Assembly: GCA_007753915.1 (NCBI GenBank)
Contig: CP036352.1
Coordinates: forward strand, 3,845,306 to 3,909,305
Source: Phycisphaerae bacterium RAS2
GTDB taxonomy: Bacteria; Planctomycetota; Phycisphaerae; UBA1845; UTPLA1
DNA: 64,000 bases
Reading direction: 5' to 3'
Shown: positions 27,466 through 36,920 of the stretch, piece after piece
How the letters are laid out: each line of letters opens with the position of its first letter
Position numbering within the stretch: position 1 is the stretch's first letter
The notes under the pieces: generated by a model
The model's database searches: none
The model's input: only the letters and a program-made list of their open reading frames with translations
What the model was told of the DNA's origin: nothing
Made by a program: the position numbers and the translations under genes

Positions 27466-27894
27466 ATGACCGCTGACAAACTTCATGAGATCGCACGGGC
27501 CGCGCTGCAGATCGTCGGATCGCCCGTCTTTACGTCGCCCGACGACGCCGACGCAAACGAGGAACTAATCTTTCTCCCCGGCGCGCAAGGCCACGAGTCG
27601 GGCCGCTGGGCGCTGGTATCGGCGGAGGATGACGCCGCGAAGGACGACGCCGTCGGCGTGGACGTCGAGATGGCGGCTGATCTGATCCGTTCGCACCTGC
27701 GCGATTACCTCGCGACCGGCGGCTGGCAGGTGCAACTGGCGATTCGCCAGGGCCGCGCGATGTGGCGACTGGCCGATTGCGTCAGCCCGACCGAGGGCGG
27801 CGGCGACCGGCTCGATGACGACTACCCCGGTGGCGAAGACGAATTACTTGTTTTGTGCAGGAGTGTGGAAGTGATTTCGAGTCATCGAGGGTAA
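27466..27894 (+). CDS. Hypothetical acidic protein
   Basis: A 142-residue protein, strongly acidic, with no membrane segment or recognised domain. The start at 27466 (MTADKLHEIA) follows a GAGGG. Predicted alternating helix and strand, with GGWQVQLAIRQGRAMWRLADC in the second half. It ends two bases before the stop of the PEP-CTERM gene on the other strand. Codon use is native to the genome. Confidence 0.6.
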   Translation: MTADKLHEIARAALQIVGSPVFTSPDDADANEELIFLPGAQGHESGRWALVSAEDDAAKDDAVGVDVEMAADLIRSHLRDYLATGGWQVQLAIRQGRAMWRLADCVSPTEGGGDRLDDDYPGGEDELLVLCRSVEVISSHRG

Positions 27895-27896
27895 CT

Positions 27897-28685
27897 TCAT
27901 GAATTCCTTGCTGACAGGCATCGGGAGCAACGCGGCGGGCGGCGGTGGATCAGGAATGGAATGGCAAAGCCGATCAGCGCGAGCGTCGCCGGTTCGGGGA
28001 TGGGAGCGACAGTGATGTCGATGGAGCCGTTGCCGAGCCAGAGGGCGCTGGCGGGCGGTGTATCAAAGTTTGAAGTGGTAATACTATAGCTAAGAGAGTA
28101 GAGCACGCCGGCCTGAAGCAGCGCCGAGCCGGACAGATTGAATGTGCCGAACGGCGGCAACAAGTCTATGGTCCCACCACCTCCCGAATCACTCCAAAGA
28201 TCGCTGCCGGTGCCGACCGGCCCCGCCCGCATGTGAAAAGTGGTGCCACCCAACAGCGCGGGGTAGTGGTTGTAGGTCCAGGTGCCGGAGAGGGTCACGA
28301 TGGAATCGACAGCCGGGCGGACGCGGATGCCGCCGCTGCTGGACAAACCTCCGCGGAAGCCCTGCAAGCGGTGGTCAATCGTCGATTGAAAATGCGCGAC
28401 TTCGCCGGACCAGGACACGTCGTAAGTACCGGAGGAATAGGATGGTGGAATCGTGGCCGCCTGTGAAAAGGCGATGGCGTTGGGTGAGGGAGGGAACTCG
28501 ACAAAATACTGTTGTGACTCCGAAAACGAGCCACTTGGTGTGACGCGGTCGCGAATCAGAACTTGCTCTACGATGAGGTCTCCGAACGCGCGCGAAGCAA
28601 CTCCCGACGCAGCCACAAGAAAGAAGCCAACAATTAATCTAGAAAGCGAAGAACCCTCTTGACGCCTCCCGCGTACTCTCCTCAT
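27897..28685 (-). CDS. PEP-CTERM sorting domain protein
   Basis: A 262-residue exported protein. After a signal segment (GFFLVAASGVASRAFG) comes a beta-rich body of unknown function. The C-terminus has PEPATLALIGFAIPFLIHRRPPR, the PEP motif, hydrophobic span and basic tail that an exosortase recognises. Such proteins are processed and released, or attached to exopolysaccharide. No exosortase gene is in the window. The start at 28685 is tentative; 28748 is also in frame. Confidence 0.82.
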   Translation of the reverse strand: MRRVRGRRQEGSSLSRLIVGFFLVAASGVASRAFGDLIVEQVLIRDRVTPSGSFSESQQYFVEFPPSPNAIAFSQAATIPPSYSSGTYDVSWSGEVAHFQSTIDHRLQGFRGGLSSSGGIRVRPAVDSIVTLSGTWTYNHYPALLGGTTFHMRAGPVGTGSDLWSDSGGGGTIDLLPPFGTFNLSGSALLQAGVLYSLSYSITTSNFDTPPASALWLGNGSIDITVAPIPEPATLALIGFAIPFLIHRRPPRCSRCLSARNS

Positions 28686-28748
28686 CGTGGTCAGTACGGG
28701 ACAACCGCTTATTCCTATCTTCCCTTGCATCGCCACAACTCGCTGCAT

Positions 28749-29210
28749 GCCTCTTCGCCCGCAGGGCGCACGCCTGTTGTTAGGGACTTCAGTCCCTGGT
28801 TCGCTGAATTGACACCTTACTTATTGTACCGCCCGGCAGGGCGGACGAGTCATCAGGCAGGGCGAATTCACTACTGATTTACGTTCGAAATCCGGCTTCG
28901 TTCGTCCTCCGGACGAGGTGATTTATTGGATGAACCTTTATCCGGCGGCTGAAGCCGGCGGCTACGTGCGTGCGCCCTCCGGGCGATGAAGCGTGCCGCT
29001 GTTTGGCGAAGGCTCTGCCAATAAGGTTGCAGTGACACGGCGGGGGTGAGTCGTTCGAAAGTGGCACTGTATTAAACATTGGCGCAGGTGAGTGTGACTC
29101 GTCCGAGGGCGCCACTGCTTCAAGCAGTGGCACGGGGAAGAGTATGTTTCTTACCGGAGAGACGCCGGTACCACAGGTGATGGCTCATAGCGGCTTCATT
29201 TGGGCTTGCC
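28749..29210. repeat. Intergenic mosaic of palindromic repeats (includes copy 2 of the 13.2-kb element)
   Basis: No gene is supported here. Palindromes include CGCCC/GGGCG (28756-28768), GGGACT/AGTCCC (28783-28796), CCGCCC/GGGCGG (28829-28844) and the element at 28941-28985, which matches 13216-13262. The CCGCCC...GGGCGGACGA piece also matches 13086-13104. The sequence is a patchwork of the same short modules as at 12.9-13.3 kb. Confidence 0.75.
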
Positions 29211-29244
29211 GTGAGTTTTCAACACGCAAGGAGTGCGGCTCGAT

Positions 29245-29664
29245 TCATTCCCCGATGATTTTGACGAGTACGCGTTTCTTGCGGCGGCCGTCGAACTCGC
29301 CGTAAAAGATCTGCTCCCACGGGCCGAAATCCAGCTCGCCGCCGGTGACGGCGACGACAACCTCTCGACCCATGATGGTGCGCTTCAGGTGGGCGTCGGC
29401 GTTGTCTTCGCCCGTGTCGTTGTGGCGGTATTGATCGGTCGGCGCGTGCGGGGCGAGGCCCTCCAGCCAGCGATCCAGGTCCTCGTGCAGGCCGCGCTCG
29501 TCGTCGTTGATGAAGACGCTCGCCGAGATGTGCATCGCGTTGACAAGGCAAAGCCCTTCGCGGATGCCGCTCTTGGCGATGGCCGCCTGCACCTGCGACG
29601 TGATATTGATAAAGGCCCGGCGCGTCGGCGTGTTGAACCAAAGCTCCTCGCGATGGTGCCTCAC
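29245..29664 (-). CDS. YjbQ family protein (secondary thiamine-phosphate synthase)
   Basis: A 139-residue UPF0047 protein. Diagnostic stretches are [34 protein letters not shown] and [18 protein letters not shown]. The family has weak thiamin-phosphate synthase activity; its physiological role is uncertain. Translation starts at GTG 29664, which forms GTGA with the TGA of the upstream gene, a four-base overlap that implies translational coupling to the pectate-lyase-like gene. Confidence 0.9.
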   Translation of the reverse strand: MRHHREELWFNTPTRRAFINITSQVQAAIAKSGIREGLCLVNAMHISASVFINDDERGLHEDLDRWLEGLAPHAPTDQYRHNDTGEDNADAHLKRTIMGREVVVAVTGGELDFGPWEQIFYGEFDGRRKKRVLVKIIGE

Positions 29665-31652
29665 GACGGGTCCCCGGCGAGGCTGGAGAGGTATTCCTCG
29701 ATGTTGAGATAGCCGTCGCCGTCGGAGTCGGTCAGGCTGTCGGCGACGTTTGGATCGCCGCCGAATTCCAGCTCGCGGTTGTTGGGGATGTAGTCGCCGT
29801 CGGTGTCGGTGGGCAGGGCCGGCGAGTTGTTTGAGACATACAGACCGTTCAAGGTGGTGCGATCGGGGATGACGCGCTGCACGACGACGAAGGGATACTT
29901 GACCGGGTCGGCGAGGATCTGCGCCGCGCCGCCTGGCAGGGCGATGCCGTCGATGGTGCAGGACATTTGGGCGAGCAGGGCCAGCTTGGCTTCGGCCAGC
30001 GTCTGGCCCGGCTCCATCTGATACTGCCGCGGCTGGCAGAGGATGGTCGGATCGGCATTGGGCCGGAACCACAGGACGTTGGCGATTGCACCATGATGAG
30101 GCCCGATGCGTCGCAGATTCGGGTCGCCCACGGGTTGCGAATCCACGAACAAGTTATTGTCCACGATGTATCGCAGCTCGTTGGCGAGTGCCGTATCGAT
30201 TGCATCGCGGCGCGGCTTGGTCGCGCCGGCGCCGTCGATGACGCGCTGCACGGCCTCCTCAACCGGGTAAGTCGTGACCGCCGGCGCGGGCAACGGCTCG
30301 GGCAGTTCGACCTGATTGCGCAGATGATCCGGGGTGATAAACACGTTGCAGACTGAAGCGCCTCCGCCGCATAGGCCACCGACGTTGGGCGTCCCGTAGG
30401 CCACCCCGACATCCCAATCATCCTGGGTGCTCGCCGTGCGAAGTGGAGCGAGATTGTCCTGCAAGAAGATGCGAGGCAATGCCCCCTCGGCAGGCGAGTT
30501 GATGTCGATCAGATTTCGAATTTCGGGTGGCGCGAAGGACGTATCGAGGCCCGGAATATAGCGATTTCCAATAAAGTTTACGCTCGCGCCAAACTGAAAT
30601 TGCGCCGGCTGTGAAACATTCCAGTTGTATTCAACGTTGTTGCGAAAATCCCAGACTTTGCCCTCCGAGACCAGCGGGTTGCGCGCCGAATTGTGCGCGA
30701 ACAAATTATGATGAATTGAGGCGTATGTGAGGTCAGGCGGGGTCAATCCGCCCGGCGTGGGCGCCGCGAGCATCCCGAAGCCCGTCGGCCCCTGGGGATT
30801 CCCAAAGAGCGATGCCTCGGAGATGATGGACCATTGAATCGTAAAGTTCCGCACCCAGTTCCATGTGCTGATGTTCTTGTCAATCGCCCATGAGATCGAA
30901 CAGTGATCGATGATCAGGTTGTAGACTGACTGTTGCGCGGAATTCGCTTCAAAGTCGTTTCGAAAAATCGAAATCCCATCCAGCAACAGTACGTCGGCAT
31001 CCCCTTTCTCATACAGGATTCGCAGACGCAAGTGACGAAGAATCACGTCGTGCGTGCGAACAATCAACGGCTGATGCGCCACGACGATGCCGTCGCTTCC
31101 GGCCGTCTGCCCGGCGACGGTCACGAACGGATTGAGAACCCGGATCGGCTCGTCAAGGTAAATCACACCATGCACATCAAACACAATGAACCGCGGTCCC
31201 GATGCTTCCAGCGCTTCGCGCAAGCTCCCCGGTGCCGTGATAAATCCGCCCATCCCGTTGGGAATCTTGTCCGAAAGCGTCGTGACTTTGATGATTCGCG
31301 GCGCAGAACCGGAGCCGTCGCCCCGGCCGCCGAACGCATACGCACCAAAGCCCTCCGCTCCGGGGAAGTTCGGAAACGCCGCGCTGGGGACCAGTGGATC
31401 AGTCAGGATCGCTGATTCCTGATCGTTGGGAATCCCATCGCCGTCGTCGTCGGCGCTGGGATCGAGATCCCCATAGATCATCTCGAAGTCATCCGCGATC
31501 CCGTTGCCGTTGTTGTCCGTGAAATCGCTTCGCAACCCGCCGGTCGGCGTGTCGCAGGTCAGGGCGATCGAAACGACCGCGATGAGCAGGACACCGGTGA
31601 TGCGCGAAAACCGGGATGCGTGGAACCATCGCGATGCGAAATACGGTGTCAT
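29661..31652 (-). CDS. Secreted pectate-lyase-like parallel beta-helix protein
   Basis: A 663-residue exported protein. The N-terminus ([20 protein letters not shown], hydrophobic core, LTCDT) looks like a lipoprotein or signal peptide. A Ca-binding thrombospondin type 3-like stretch ([26 protein letters not shown]) is followed by a polysaccharide lyase 1-type beta-helix: [51 protein letters not shown]. The C-terminus repeats [14 protein letters not shown]. It probably degrades pectin or a related uronic polysaccharide outside the cell. It is coupled to yjbQ. The upstream 372-base gap to the prepilin is a divergent promoter region and contains a 23-bp tandem duplication. Confidence 0.85.
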   Translation of the reverse strand: MTPYFASRWFHASRFSRITGVLLIAVVSIALTCDTPTGGLRSDFTDNNGNGIADDFEMIYGDLDPSADDDGDGIPNDQESAILTDPLVPSAAFPNFPGAEGFGAYAFGGRGDGSGSAPRIIKVTTLSDKIPNGMGGFITAPGSLREALEASGPRFIVFDVHGVIYLDEPIRVLNPFVTVAGQTAGSDGIVVAHQPLIVRTHDVILRHLRLRILYEKGDADVLLLDGISIFRNDFEANSAQQSVYNLIIDHCSISWAIDKNISTWNWVRNFTIQWSIISEASLFGNPQGPTGFGMLAAPTPGGLTPPDLTYASIHHNLFAHNSARNPLVSEGKVWDFRNNVEYNWNVSQPAQFQFGASVNFIGNRYIPGLDTSFAPPEIRNLIDINSPAEGALPRIFLQDNLAPLRTASTQDDWDVGVAYGTPNVGGLCGGGASVCNVFITPDHLRNQVELPEPLPAPAVTTYPVEEAVQRVIDGAGATKPRRDAIDTALANELRYIVDNNLFVDSQPVGDPNLRRIGPHHGAIANVLWFRPNADPTILCQPRQYQMEPGQTLAEAKLALLAQMSCTIDGIALPGGAAQILADPVKYPFVVVQRVIPDRTTLNGLYVSNNSPALPTDTDGDYIPNNRELEFGGDPNVADSLTDSDGDGYLNIEEYLSSLAGDPS

Positions 31653-31842
31653 AATCCCTGCCCCAGAATCGACACGTTTTCCGCATCAACTCTATGTTTT
31701 GTGCAATGCATTGCAACCGAACGACACCCAAAACTCAAGCTGCAGGCCCGTTTTCCAGCAAAATGGAGCAGCCCAAACACGTCCATCGTGACCGGGTTCG
31801 GCTTATGCTCGCACGCTGTTACCTTGTTCTCGGCACTCTCGC

Positions 31843-31888
31843 GGGACCGGGCAGAACCTGCGACCGGGACCGGGCAGAACCTGCGACA
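31843..31888. repeat. 23-bp tandem duplication in the divergent promoter region
   Basis: GGGACCGGGCAGAACCTGCG plus three bases occurs twice back to back (31843-31865 and 31866-31888) and differs only at the last base. It lies about 140 bases ahead of the second prepilin. Confidence 0.9.
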
Positions 31889-32024
31889 AGGAGGCATGCC
31901 CGCTCCCTTCACCGTCGGGATTTCAAAGCAAGCAAGCGATTCCCGGGGTCCGATTGGCTGGTTCGCTGCAATCGCCCTACCATGTTCGCCGAGCCACCTT
32001 CGCGGTGATCCGCAGCGAGGCGCC

Positions 32025-32930
32025 ATGCGCAATCCCGTCAGACTTCGCCACGCCTTTACTCTGATCGAGTTGCTCGTCGTAATCAGCATCATCGCGCTCA
32101 TTGTCGCGATCCTGCTCCCGTCGCTCTCTGGCGCGCGGCGGCAGGGCCAGTCGATTCAGTGTCTGGCACGACTCTCACAATTGGGAATGGGCTGGCATAT
32201 GTACGCTGACGACTTCGACGACGTAGCCGTGCCAGGCCGATACGGCAACCTCTCCGGCGGGGCTTCAAATCCTGCAAACTTTTATGACGTAGGCAGCGGA
32301 TTGAAATTCCGCCCGCGCTGGATCGCACTGATGGGGAAATACGTCGGCGCGGTGGCCTTTGAGAATCCCCTCCCCGCAGACCGGCAGGATTATGATCACA
32401 AGGTCTATCAATGTCCGTCCGTGCCCGACTGGATGGACGAGCGCAACCACGCGTACGGATACAATCACCAGTTTCTCGGCAACGCCCGCATCACCAACAA
32501 CCAGTACCACAATTTCCCCGTCAATCGCTCAAAGATCACCAGCTTCGCCAGCACCGTCATGGCGGCCGACACGCTGGGGACCGCAGCCGGATTCGCGCCG
32601 GAGAATCGCAAGCCGTACAACAACAACGGCACGGATTTCGCGGAGCTGGCCAATCACGGCTGGACGCTTGACCCGCCGCGTCTCAAGCCCGAATCCGAAC
32701 GCGGCAGCGGCGACCCGGGCAGCCCGCGCACAGCCGTCGATCCGCGACACTTAAACAAGTCAAACGTCGTTTTCTGCGACGGGCACGGCGAAACCGTCAC
32801 ACCGCGCCGGCTTGGTTATCGCACCGACATCGCCGGCGCGTTCGTGGATGACGCCGCGGACGACCGCCCCCATAATCGGGAATTCTCCGGGACCGGCCGC
32901 GACACCGATCCGCCGCTTCCTCCGACATGA
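32025..32930 (+). CDS. Second prepilin-like protein (DUF1559-type)
   Basis: A 301-residue protein starting [20 protein letters not shown], with the same methylation site and hydrophobic helix as the prepilin at 17.2 kb (here ISIIALIVAILLPSLSGARR). The globular part has YMYADDFDD-like and SNVVFCDGHGETV segments, the H-x-DG motif of the family. It is likely processed by a prepilin peptidase. No assembly gene is near. The two prepilins are diverged, so this is not a recent duplication. Confidence 0.9.
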   Translation: MRNPVRLRHAFTLIELLVVISIIALIVAILLPSLSGARRQGQSIQCLARLSQLGMGWHMYADDFDDVAVPGRYGNLSGGASNPANFYDVGSGLKFRPRWIALMGKYVGAVAFENPLPADRQDYDHKVYQCPSVPDWMDERNHAYGYNHQFLGNARITNNQYHNFPVNRSKITSFASTVMAADTLGTAAGFAPENRKPYNNNGTDFAELANHGWTLDPPRLKPESERGSGDPGSPRTAVDPRHLNKSNVVFCDGHGETVTPRRLGYRTDIAGAFVDDAADDRPHNREFSGTGRDTDPPLPPT

Positions 32931-32973
32931 GCGCGGCCCGTGTCGCCGCCGAAGCATGAGGATGCAATCCGCC

Positions 32974-33672
32974 ATGTGGGAACAAGTTCGACCCTGGCTG
33001 GGCGATGTCCACTCGCTGCTCGCGCCCGAACTGGTCGGCCCCGTCGTCAGTTTCGCCGCCATTCTCTGCGGCGGACTCACAGGGTTCGAACGTCAGCGCG
33101 CCGCCAAGCCTGCCGGCTTTCGCACGATGATTCTCATCTGCCTCGGTTCGGCCGTCTTCACGCAGGCATCCATTCTGCTCGGCGGCGGTCCAACCCACGC
33201 TGACCGCGCGCGAGTCGCGGCACAAGTAGTCACCGGCATCGGGTTTCTTGGCGCGGGTGCGATCATCCGCGAACGTGGACAGGTCGTCGGCATCACCACG
33301 GCGGCCGGCATCTGGGCGACCGCAGCCGTCGGGCTGATCCTCGGAACGGGTTACCTCGCACTCGGATTCTTTTTCACGCTTCTCATCGTTGGCACGCTCT
33401 CTGCGGCCCGCGCCCTGGAGCGCGTCGTCGAAGGGCCCTGCCGCCTTTGCACCCTGTCACTGCATCTTGCGGACAACGAAGCGCGAACGCGCCTGCAGGT
33501 CGAAAGCATTCTGGAAGACCACCCCTTCCCCATCGTTCCGGAGTACACGAAAAATGCAGACGGCAAGACCATCGCGCGAATCCGGTATTGCACGCTTCAT
33601 CGAGACCATCACACGTGGCTGGATGAACTGCTTTCCTCCCCCGCGATTGCAAGGGTCGAGCAATCCGATTGA
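32974..33672 (+). CDS. MgtC/SapB family membrane protein
   Basis: A 232-residue protein. The start at 32974 is chosen for the GAGGAT ten bases upstream; 32956 and 32962 are alternatives. The MgtC core of four to five hydrophobic segments includes CGGLTGFERQRAAKPAGFRT, AQVVTGIGFLGAGAIIRERG and GITTAAGIWATAAVGLILG, all family hallmarks. A soluble C-terminal ACT-like domain follows. MgtC proteins influence growth at low magnesium and modulate the ATP synthase in pathogens; here the role is unknown. It begins 43 bases after the prepilin stop. Confidence 0.9.
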   Translation: MWEQVRPWLGDVHSLLAPELVGPVVSFAAILCGGLTGFERQRAAKPAGFRTMILICLGSAVFTQASILLGGGPTHADRARVAAQVVTGIGFLGAGAIIRERGQVVGITTAAGIWATAAVGLILGTGYLALGFFFTLLIVGTLSAARALERVVEGPCRLCTLSLHLADNEARTRLQVESILEDHPFPIVPEYTKNADGKTIARIRYCTLHRDHHTWLDELLSSPAIARVEQSD

Positions 33673-33942
33673 TGGCCTTCTCCATTCCAAACCCGCCGCG
33701 GCACACCTGAAAACGCAGGTCCACTAATAATCGCCTTCCCAGACTTGTCACGCACGGCTTGGAAGGTGCCGCTTTCAGCCGGGCTGCATCTCGACGGGAT
33801 TCAAGATTCTTCCGCACAGGCTCCGGGGCCAACAAGTTCCCCCTTTGGCCGGCCGCGCGCGCGTGTCGATGGATTGAGTGGCCTCGCGGGAGTGGTGTGT
33901 TTCCGCGGGCCGCGCACATCTGTCACGGGTCCGAGGTGGTGT

Positions 33943-34425
33943 ATGACAAGTTGGCATGGATCGTCGCGAGTGGGGTTTCAACTGGCGCAGGTCGGCCGGT
34001 TCACTTTCGCACTGATCGTCGGCGCGCTGTTCGGCATCGCTGCGTGGGAGTCGCCTGCGCAGGAGGCCCAGGGGGTGACAGCATCCCCGGCCCGATGGCA
34101 CGCCCCGGATGGCGCGATCGCGTACGGGTCGCAGTGGATGCTCGACAAGCCCGCAGCGCCCAGCGACGGCTCGACTTCGGCACTGGCGCCGATTGGCGAG
34201 GCCGCCGGCAACAAGTCGCATAAGAAGCAACAAGCCGCGGCAGCCATGCCGCTGCGATGGTCCATCGACGATGAATCGATCTCTTCGCGGGGAGCAACGG
34301 CTCAAGGCGGGGAGATCACTTTCCGCACTACGGACCTGCACTCACGCGGTCCTCCGTCGCGGCTGGCGAATCGATCCGACGACGCGCAACGAGCGGATCA
34401 ATCGCCTGATCTTTCCGGCGACTGA
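33943..34425 (+). CDS. Hypothetical membrane-anchored protein
   Basis: A 160-residue protein. The start at 33943 follows GAGGTGGT. It has one hydrophobic segment near the N-terminus (FTFALIVGALFGIAAW, residues 25-40), then a polar Ala/Ser-rich tail without a recognised domain. It is followed 34 bases later by a clear terminator. It could be a secreted or anchored small protein. The gap 33673-33942 has no other supported gene. Confidence 0.5.
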   Translation: MTSWHGSSRVGFQLAQVGRFTFALIVGALFGIAAWESPAQEAQGVTASPARWHAPDGAIAYGSQWMLDKPAAPSDGSTSALAPIGEAAGNKSHKKQQAAAAMPLRWSIDDESISSRGATAQGGEITFRTTDLHSRGPPSRLANRSDDAQRADQSPDLSGD

Positions 34426-34459
34426 CGCTGGACCACTCAAAACACTTGCGTTGAATCAG

Positions 34460-34494
34460 GGGCCTTCGGCATGGCATGCCGGGGGCCCTTTTTT
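34460..34494 (+). terminator. Rho-independent terminator
   Basis: GGGCC-TTC-GGCAT (34460-34472) pairs with ATGCC-GGG-GGCCC (34476-34488) with two wobble pairs, around loop GGC, followed by six T. It separates the hypothetical protein from lpxA. Confidence 0.88.
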
Positions 34495-34620
34495 GTTGCC
34501 CGCGTTGCGCGTTTTCAACGCCGTCTCGCCGTCGTAGAATGCTCGCGCCGCCTCCGAATTGACTGGCGACGGATTCGCCCCAACGCGGCACAACGGATTC
34601 CACACCTTGAGACGCGCAAC

Positions 34621-35442
34621 ATGCCCATTCATCCGACGGCCATCATCGACCCCAAGGCGCAAGTCGCCAAGTCCGCCGACATCGGCCCCTACGTCATCAT
34701 CGAAGGCGAGGTCAAGATCGGCGAGAATGTACACATCTATCCGCACGCATTCGTTTCCGGCTGGACCGAGATCGGCGATCGATGCGTGATTCATCCCGGC
34801 GCGGTGATCGGCCATCTTCCGCAGGATTTCCATTTCACGGGTGAGCGGTCGTATTGCCGGATCGGCGCGGGGACGATCGTGCGCGAATTCGCGTCCATCC
34901 ACCGCGGCACGCAGCCCGAGTCGTGGACGATCATCGGGCAGGATTGCTTCATCCTCGGCTACGCGCACATCGGACACAATTGCGAACTTGGCAATGGCGT
35001 CAAGCTGTACAACGGGTCGGCCGTCGCCGGGCATGCCATCATCGGCGACAACGCGATCGTGAGCGGCCATGTCCTCGTGCATCAATTCGCGCGAATCGGC
35101 GAGCACACGATGATCGGCGGCGGCTCGCGCGTCATCAAGGACATCCCGCCCTTCATGAAAGTTCTGGGCGAGTCGATGTGCGTGGCGCACAACGGCCTCG
35201 GCATGCGTCGAAGCGGCAAGTTCTCGACCGACGAGATCAATGAGGTGCGCACCGCCTACCGCGTCCTGTTTCGGTCCACCCAACCGTTCACGATGTCGAT
35301 TGAGGAGTTCGCGCCAACCGTCCGTACGGCAGCCGGGCGGCGCATTCTGGACTTCCTGAAAAGTCCGTCCAAGTTGGGAATCGCCGGCGGACGCAAGGCG
35401 GCTGCGCAGCGCGAGCTTGACAGCGGCGACGGAGAAGCATGA
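34621..35442 (+). CDS. lpxA: UDP-N-acetylglucosamine acyltransferase LpxA
   Basis: LpxA transfers an acyl chain from acyl-ACP to UDP-GlcNAc, the first step of lipid A synthesis, in the cytoplasm. Left-handed beta-helix hexapeptide repeats run through most of the 273 residues. The catalytic His is H119 in HIGHNCELGN, aligned with E. coli H125, and GHVLVHQFARIGEHTMIGGG matches the family. lpxB is 24 kb away in this window. lpxC, lpxD and fabZ are not adjacent, unlike proteobacteria. It supports an outer membrane with lipopolysaccharide. Confidence 0.96.
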   Translation: MPIHPTAIIDPKAQVAKSADIGPYVIIEGEVKIGENVHIYPHAFVSGWTEIGDRCVIHPGAVIGHLPQDFHFTGERSYCRIGAGTIVREFASIHRGTQPESWTIIGQDCFILGYAHIGHNCELGNGVKLYNGSAVAGHAIIGDNAIVSGHVLVHQFARIGEHTMIGGGSRVIKDIPPFMKVLGESMCVAHNGLGMRRSGKFSTDEINEVRTAYRVLFRSTQPFTMSIEEFAPTVRTAAGRRILDFLKSPSKLGIAGGRKAAAQRELDSGDGEA

Positions 35443-35597
35443 GCGATACGAAGAAGGAAAAGAGAAACGAGCCCAGCGTAGACCCTGCTCACCAATTCCC
35501 ATGCAACTCGCGGCGAGCAAGCTCGCCGGCTGAATGTAAGGAAACGTAATCTCGCTGATTACTGACCACTAGCCACTGACTTCCAACCGCTGCGATC

Positions 35598-36920
35598 ATG
35601 TCCATCCTGCAAGACATCCTCGGCCCACGAAAAGACTTCGAGGGTGGATTGTATTTGCCGGATTTCAAGAACGTCTCCGCAAAACGAGCGATTCAGAGAC
35701 TCCCCGCGACCGCCGCGCTGCACGTACCGCTCTGCCTCCGAAACGACCTGCCGACGACACCGATCGTCGCGGTCGGCGATCGGGTCTTGCGCGGCCAGGC
35801 GCTGGCCATCCCGCAGACACCTGACGGCATCCCGGTGTACGCACCGACTTCGGGAAGAATTGAAGCCCTCGGGCCCGTGGAGACGGTCGCACACGGGGCG
35901 GTTCCGGGCATGATTCTTCTCCCGGACGGACGCGACGAAACAGCACAAACAGACCCCGCAATGCGAGTCGATTCGTTCTTTGGACGGCTTCACGATCGCG
36001 GCATCGTTTGCGCCGGATCGCGCAGCCCGGCGCACATCGTCCTGCAGCAAGCCATCGCCGCCGGGGTCACCGACCTCATCGTCAACGGCATGGAGACCGA
36101 ACCGTATCTGACGGCCGATCTTCGTACGCTCGTCGAGGAACCAGGCCTGCTCGTTGACACCACCTGCGAAATCGCCGATGCCCTCGGCGTCGTGAACGTG
36201 TACATGGCCGTCCCTTATCGGCATCGGCGCGTCGTCCGACGATTGACCACTGAAGCGGCCGGCCGGTATGTCGAGATCGCGGCGCTAAGCGACAAGTACC
36301 CGCAGTGCCACCCCACGCTGTTGGTGAAGACCATGCTCGATCGCGAGATCCCGACCGGTGGTACCGCGCTGGACATGGAAACGCTCGTCCTGCCGCTGTC
36401 AACCGTTCGCGCGATCGGCCATGCACTCTGGCACGATGAACCGATGACCCATGTCGTCATGACGGTCGCGGGAGACGCCGTCGATCATTCAGGAACCTAC
36501 CGCGTCGCGATCGGAACACCGCTTCGCGAGCTGGCCGAGCGAGTCGGCATGTATCGAGCCGTCAAATCCGCCGTCTGGGGAGGGCCCTTTACCGGGCTGG
36601 CGATCACCAGCGATCACGCGGTCGTGACGGCCGACACCACCGCGCTGCTGCTCTTCGCCGAGGCCGAAGAAGAGCCGACCGCTCCGTGCGTGCATTGCGG
36701 CTGGTGCGTCGAGGATTGCCCGGTGGGGCTATCGCCGACTTCGCTGATTGATCCGGGCTACGCGCGGCGTTCCTCGACCTTCGGTGCGGAAGTCAACGCG
36801 TGCATCGACTGCGGCCTGTGCACCTATGTCTGCCCGTCGAAGCTACCTCTTGCGGAAACGATCCGCACCGAGCGCGTGCGATTGAACCAGCACCGCGCCG
36901 GCGAGGGGTCAAAGGGATGA
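35598..36920 (+). CDS. rnfC: Electron transport complex subunit RnfC
   Basis: RnfC is the NADH-dehydrogenase-like subunit of the Rnf (or Rsx) complex, which couples electron transfer between ferredoxin and NAD to ion flux. The 440-residue protein has the RnfC N-terminal barrel (VYAPTSGRIEA), the flavin/NADH region near VNGMETEPYLTADLRT, and two C-terminal 4Fe-4S ferredoxin motifs: C364, C367, C370, C374 (CVHCGWCVEDCP) and C402, C405, C408, C412 (CIDCGLCTYVCP). Its stop overlaps the rnfD start (ATGA). Subunits A, B, E and G are absent next to it. Confidence 0.92.
   Translation: MSILQDILGPRKDFEGGLYLPDFKNVSAKRAIQRLPATAALHVPLCLRNDLPTTPIVAVGDRVLRGQALAIPQTPDGIPVYAPTSGRIEALGPVETVAHGAVPGMILLPDGRDETAQTDPAMRVDSFFGRLHDRGIVCAGSRSPAHIVLQQAIAAGVTDLIVNGMETEPYLTADLRTLVEEPGLLVDTTCEIADALGVVNVYMAVPYRHRRVVRRLTTEAAGRYVEIAALSDKYPQCHPTLLVKTMLDREIPTGGTALDMETLVLPLSTVRAIGHALWHDEPMTHVVMTVAGDAVDHSGTYRVAIGTPLRELAERVGMYRAVKSAVWGGPFTGLAITSDHAVVTADTTALLLFAEAEEEPTAPCVHCGWCVEDCPVGLSPTSLIDPGYARRSSTFGAEVNACIDCGLCTYVCPSKLPLAETIRTERVRLNQHRAGEGSKG

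Noticed and set aside
27066-27479. 137-codon minus-strand gene
   Set aside because: Only its last 40 codons resemble a protein family, and the matching upstream part is in another frame, so it is a pseudogene remnant.
34109-34537. Gene across the terminator ahead of lpxA
   Set aside because: The frame runs through a strong hairpin with a T run and has no domain or ribosome site.
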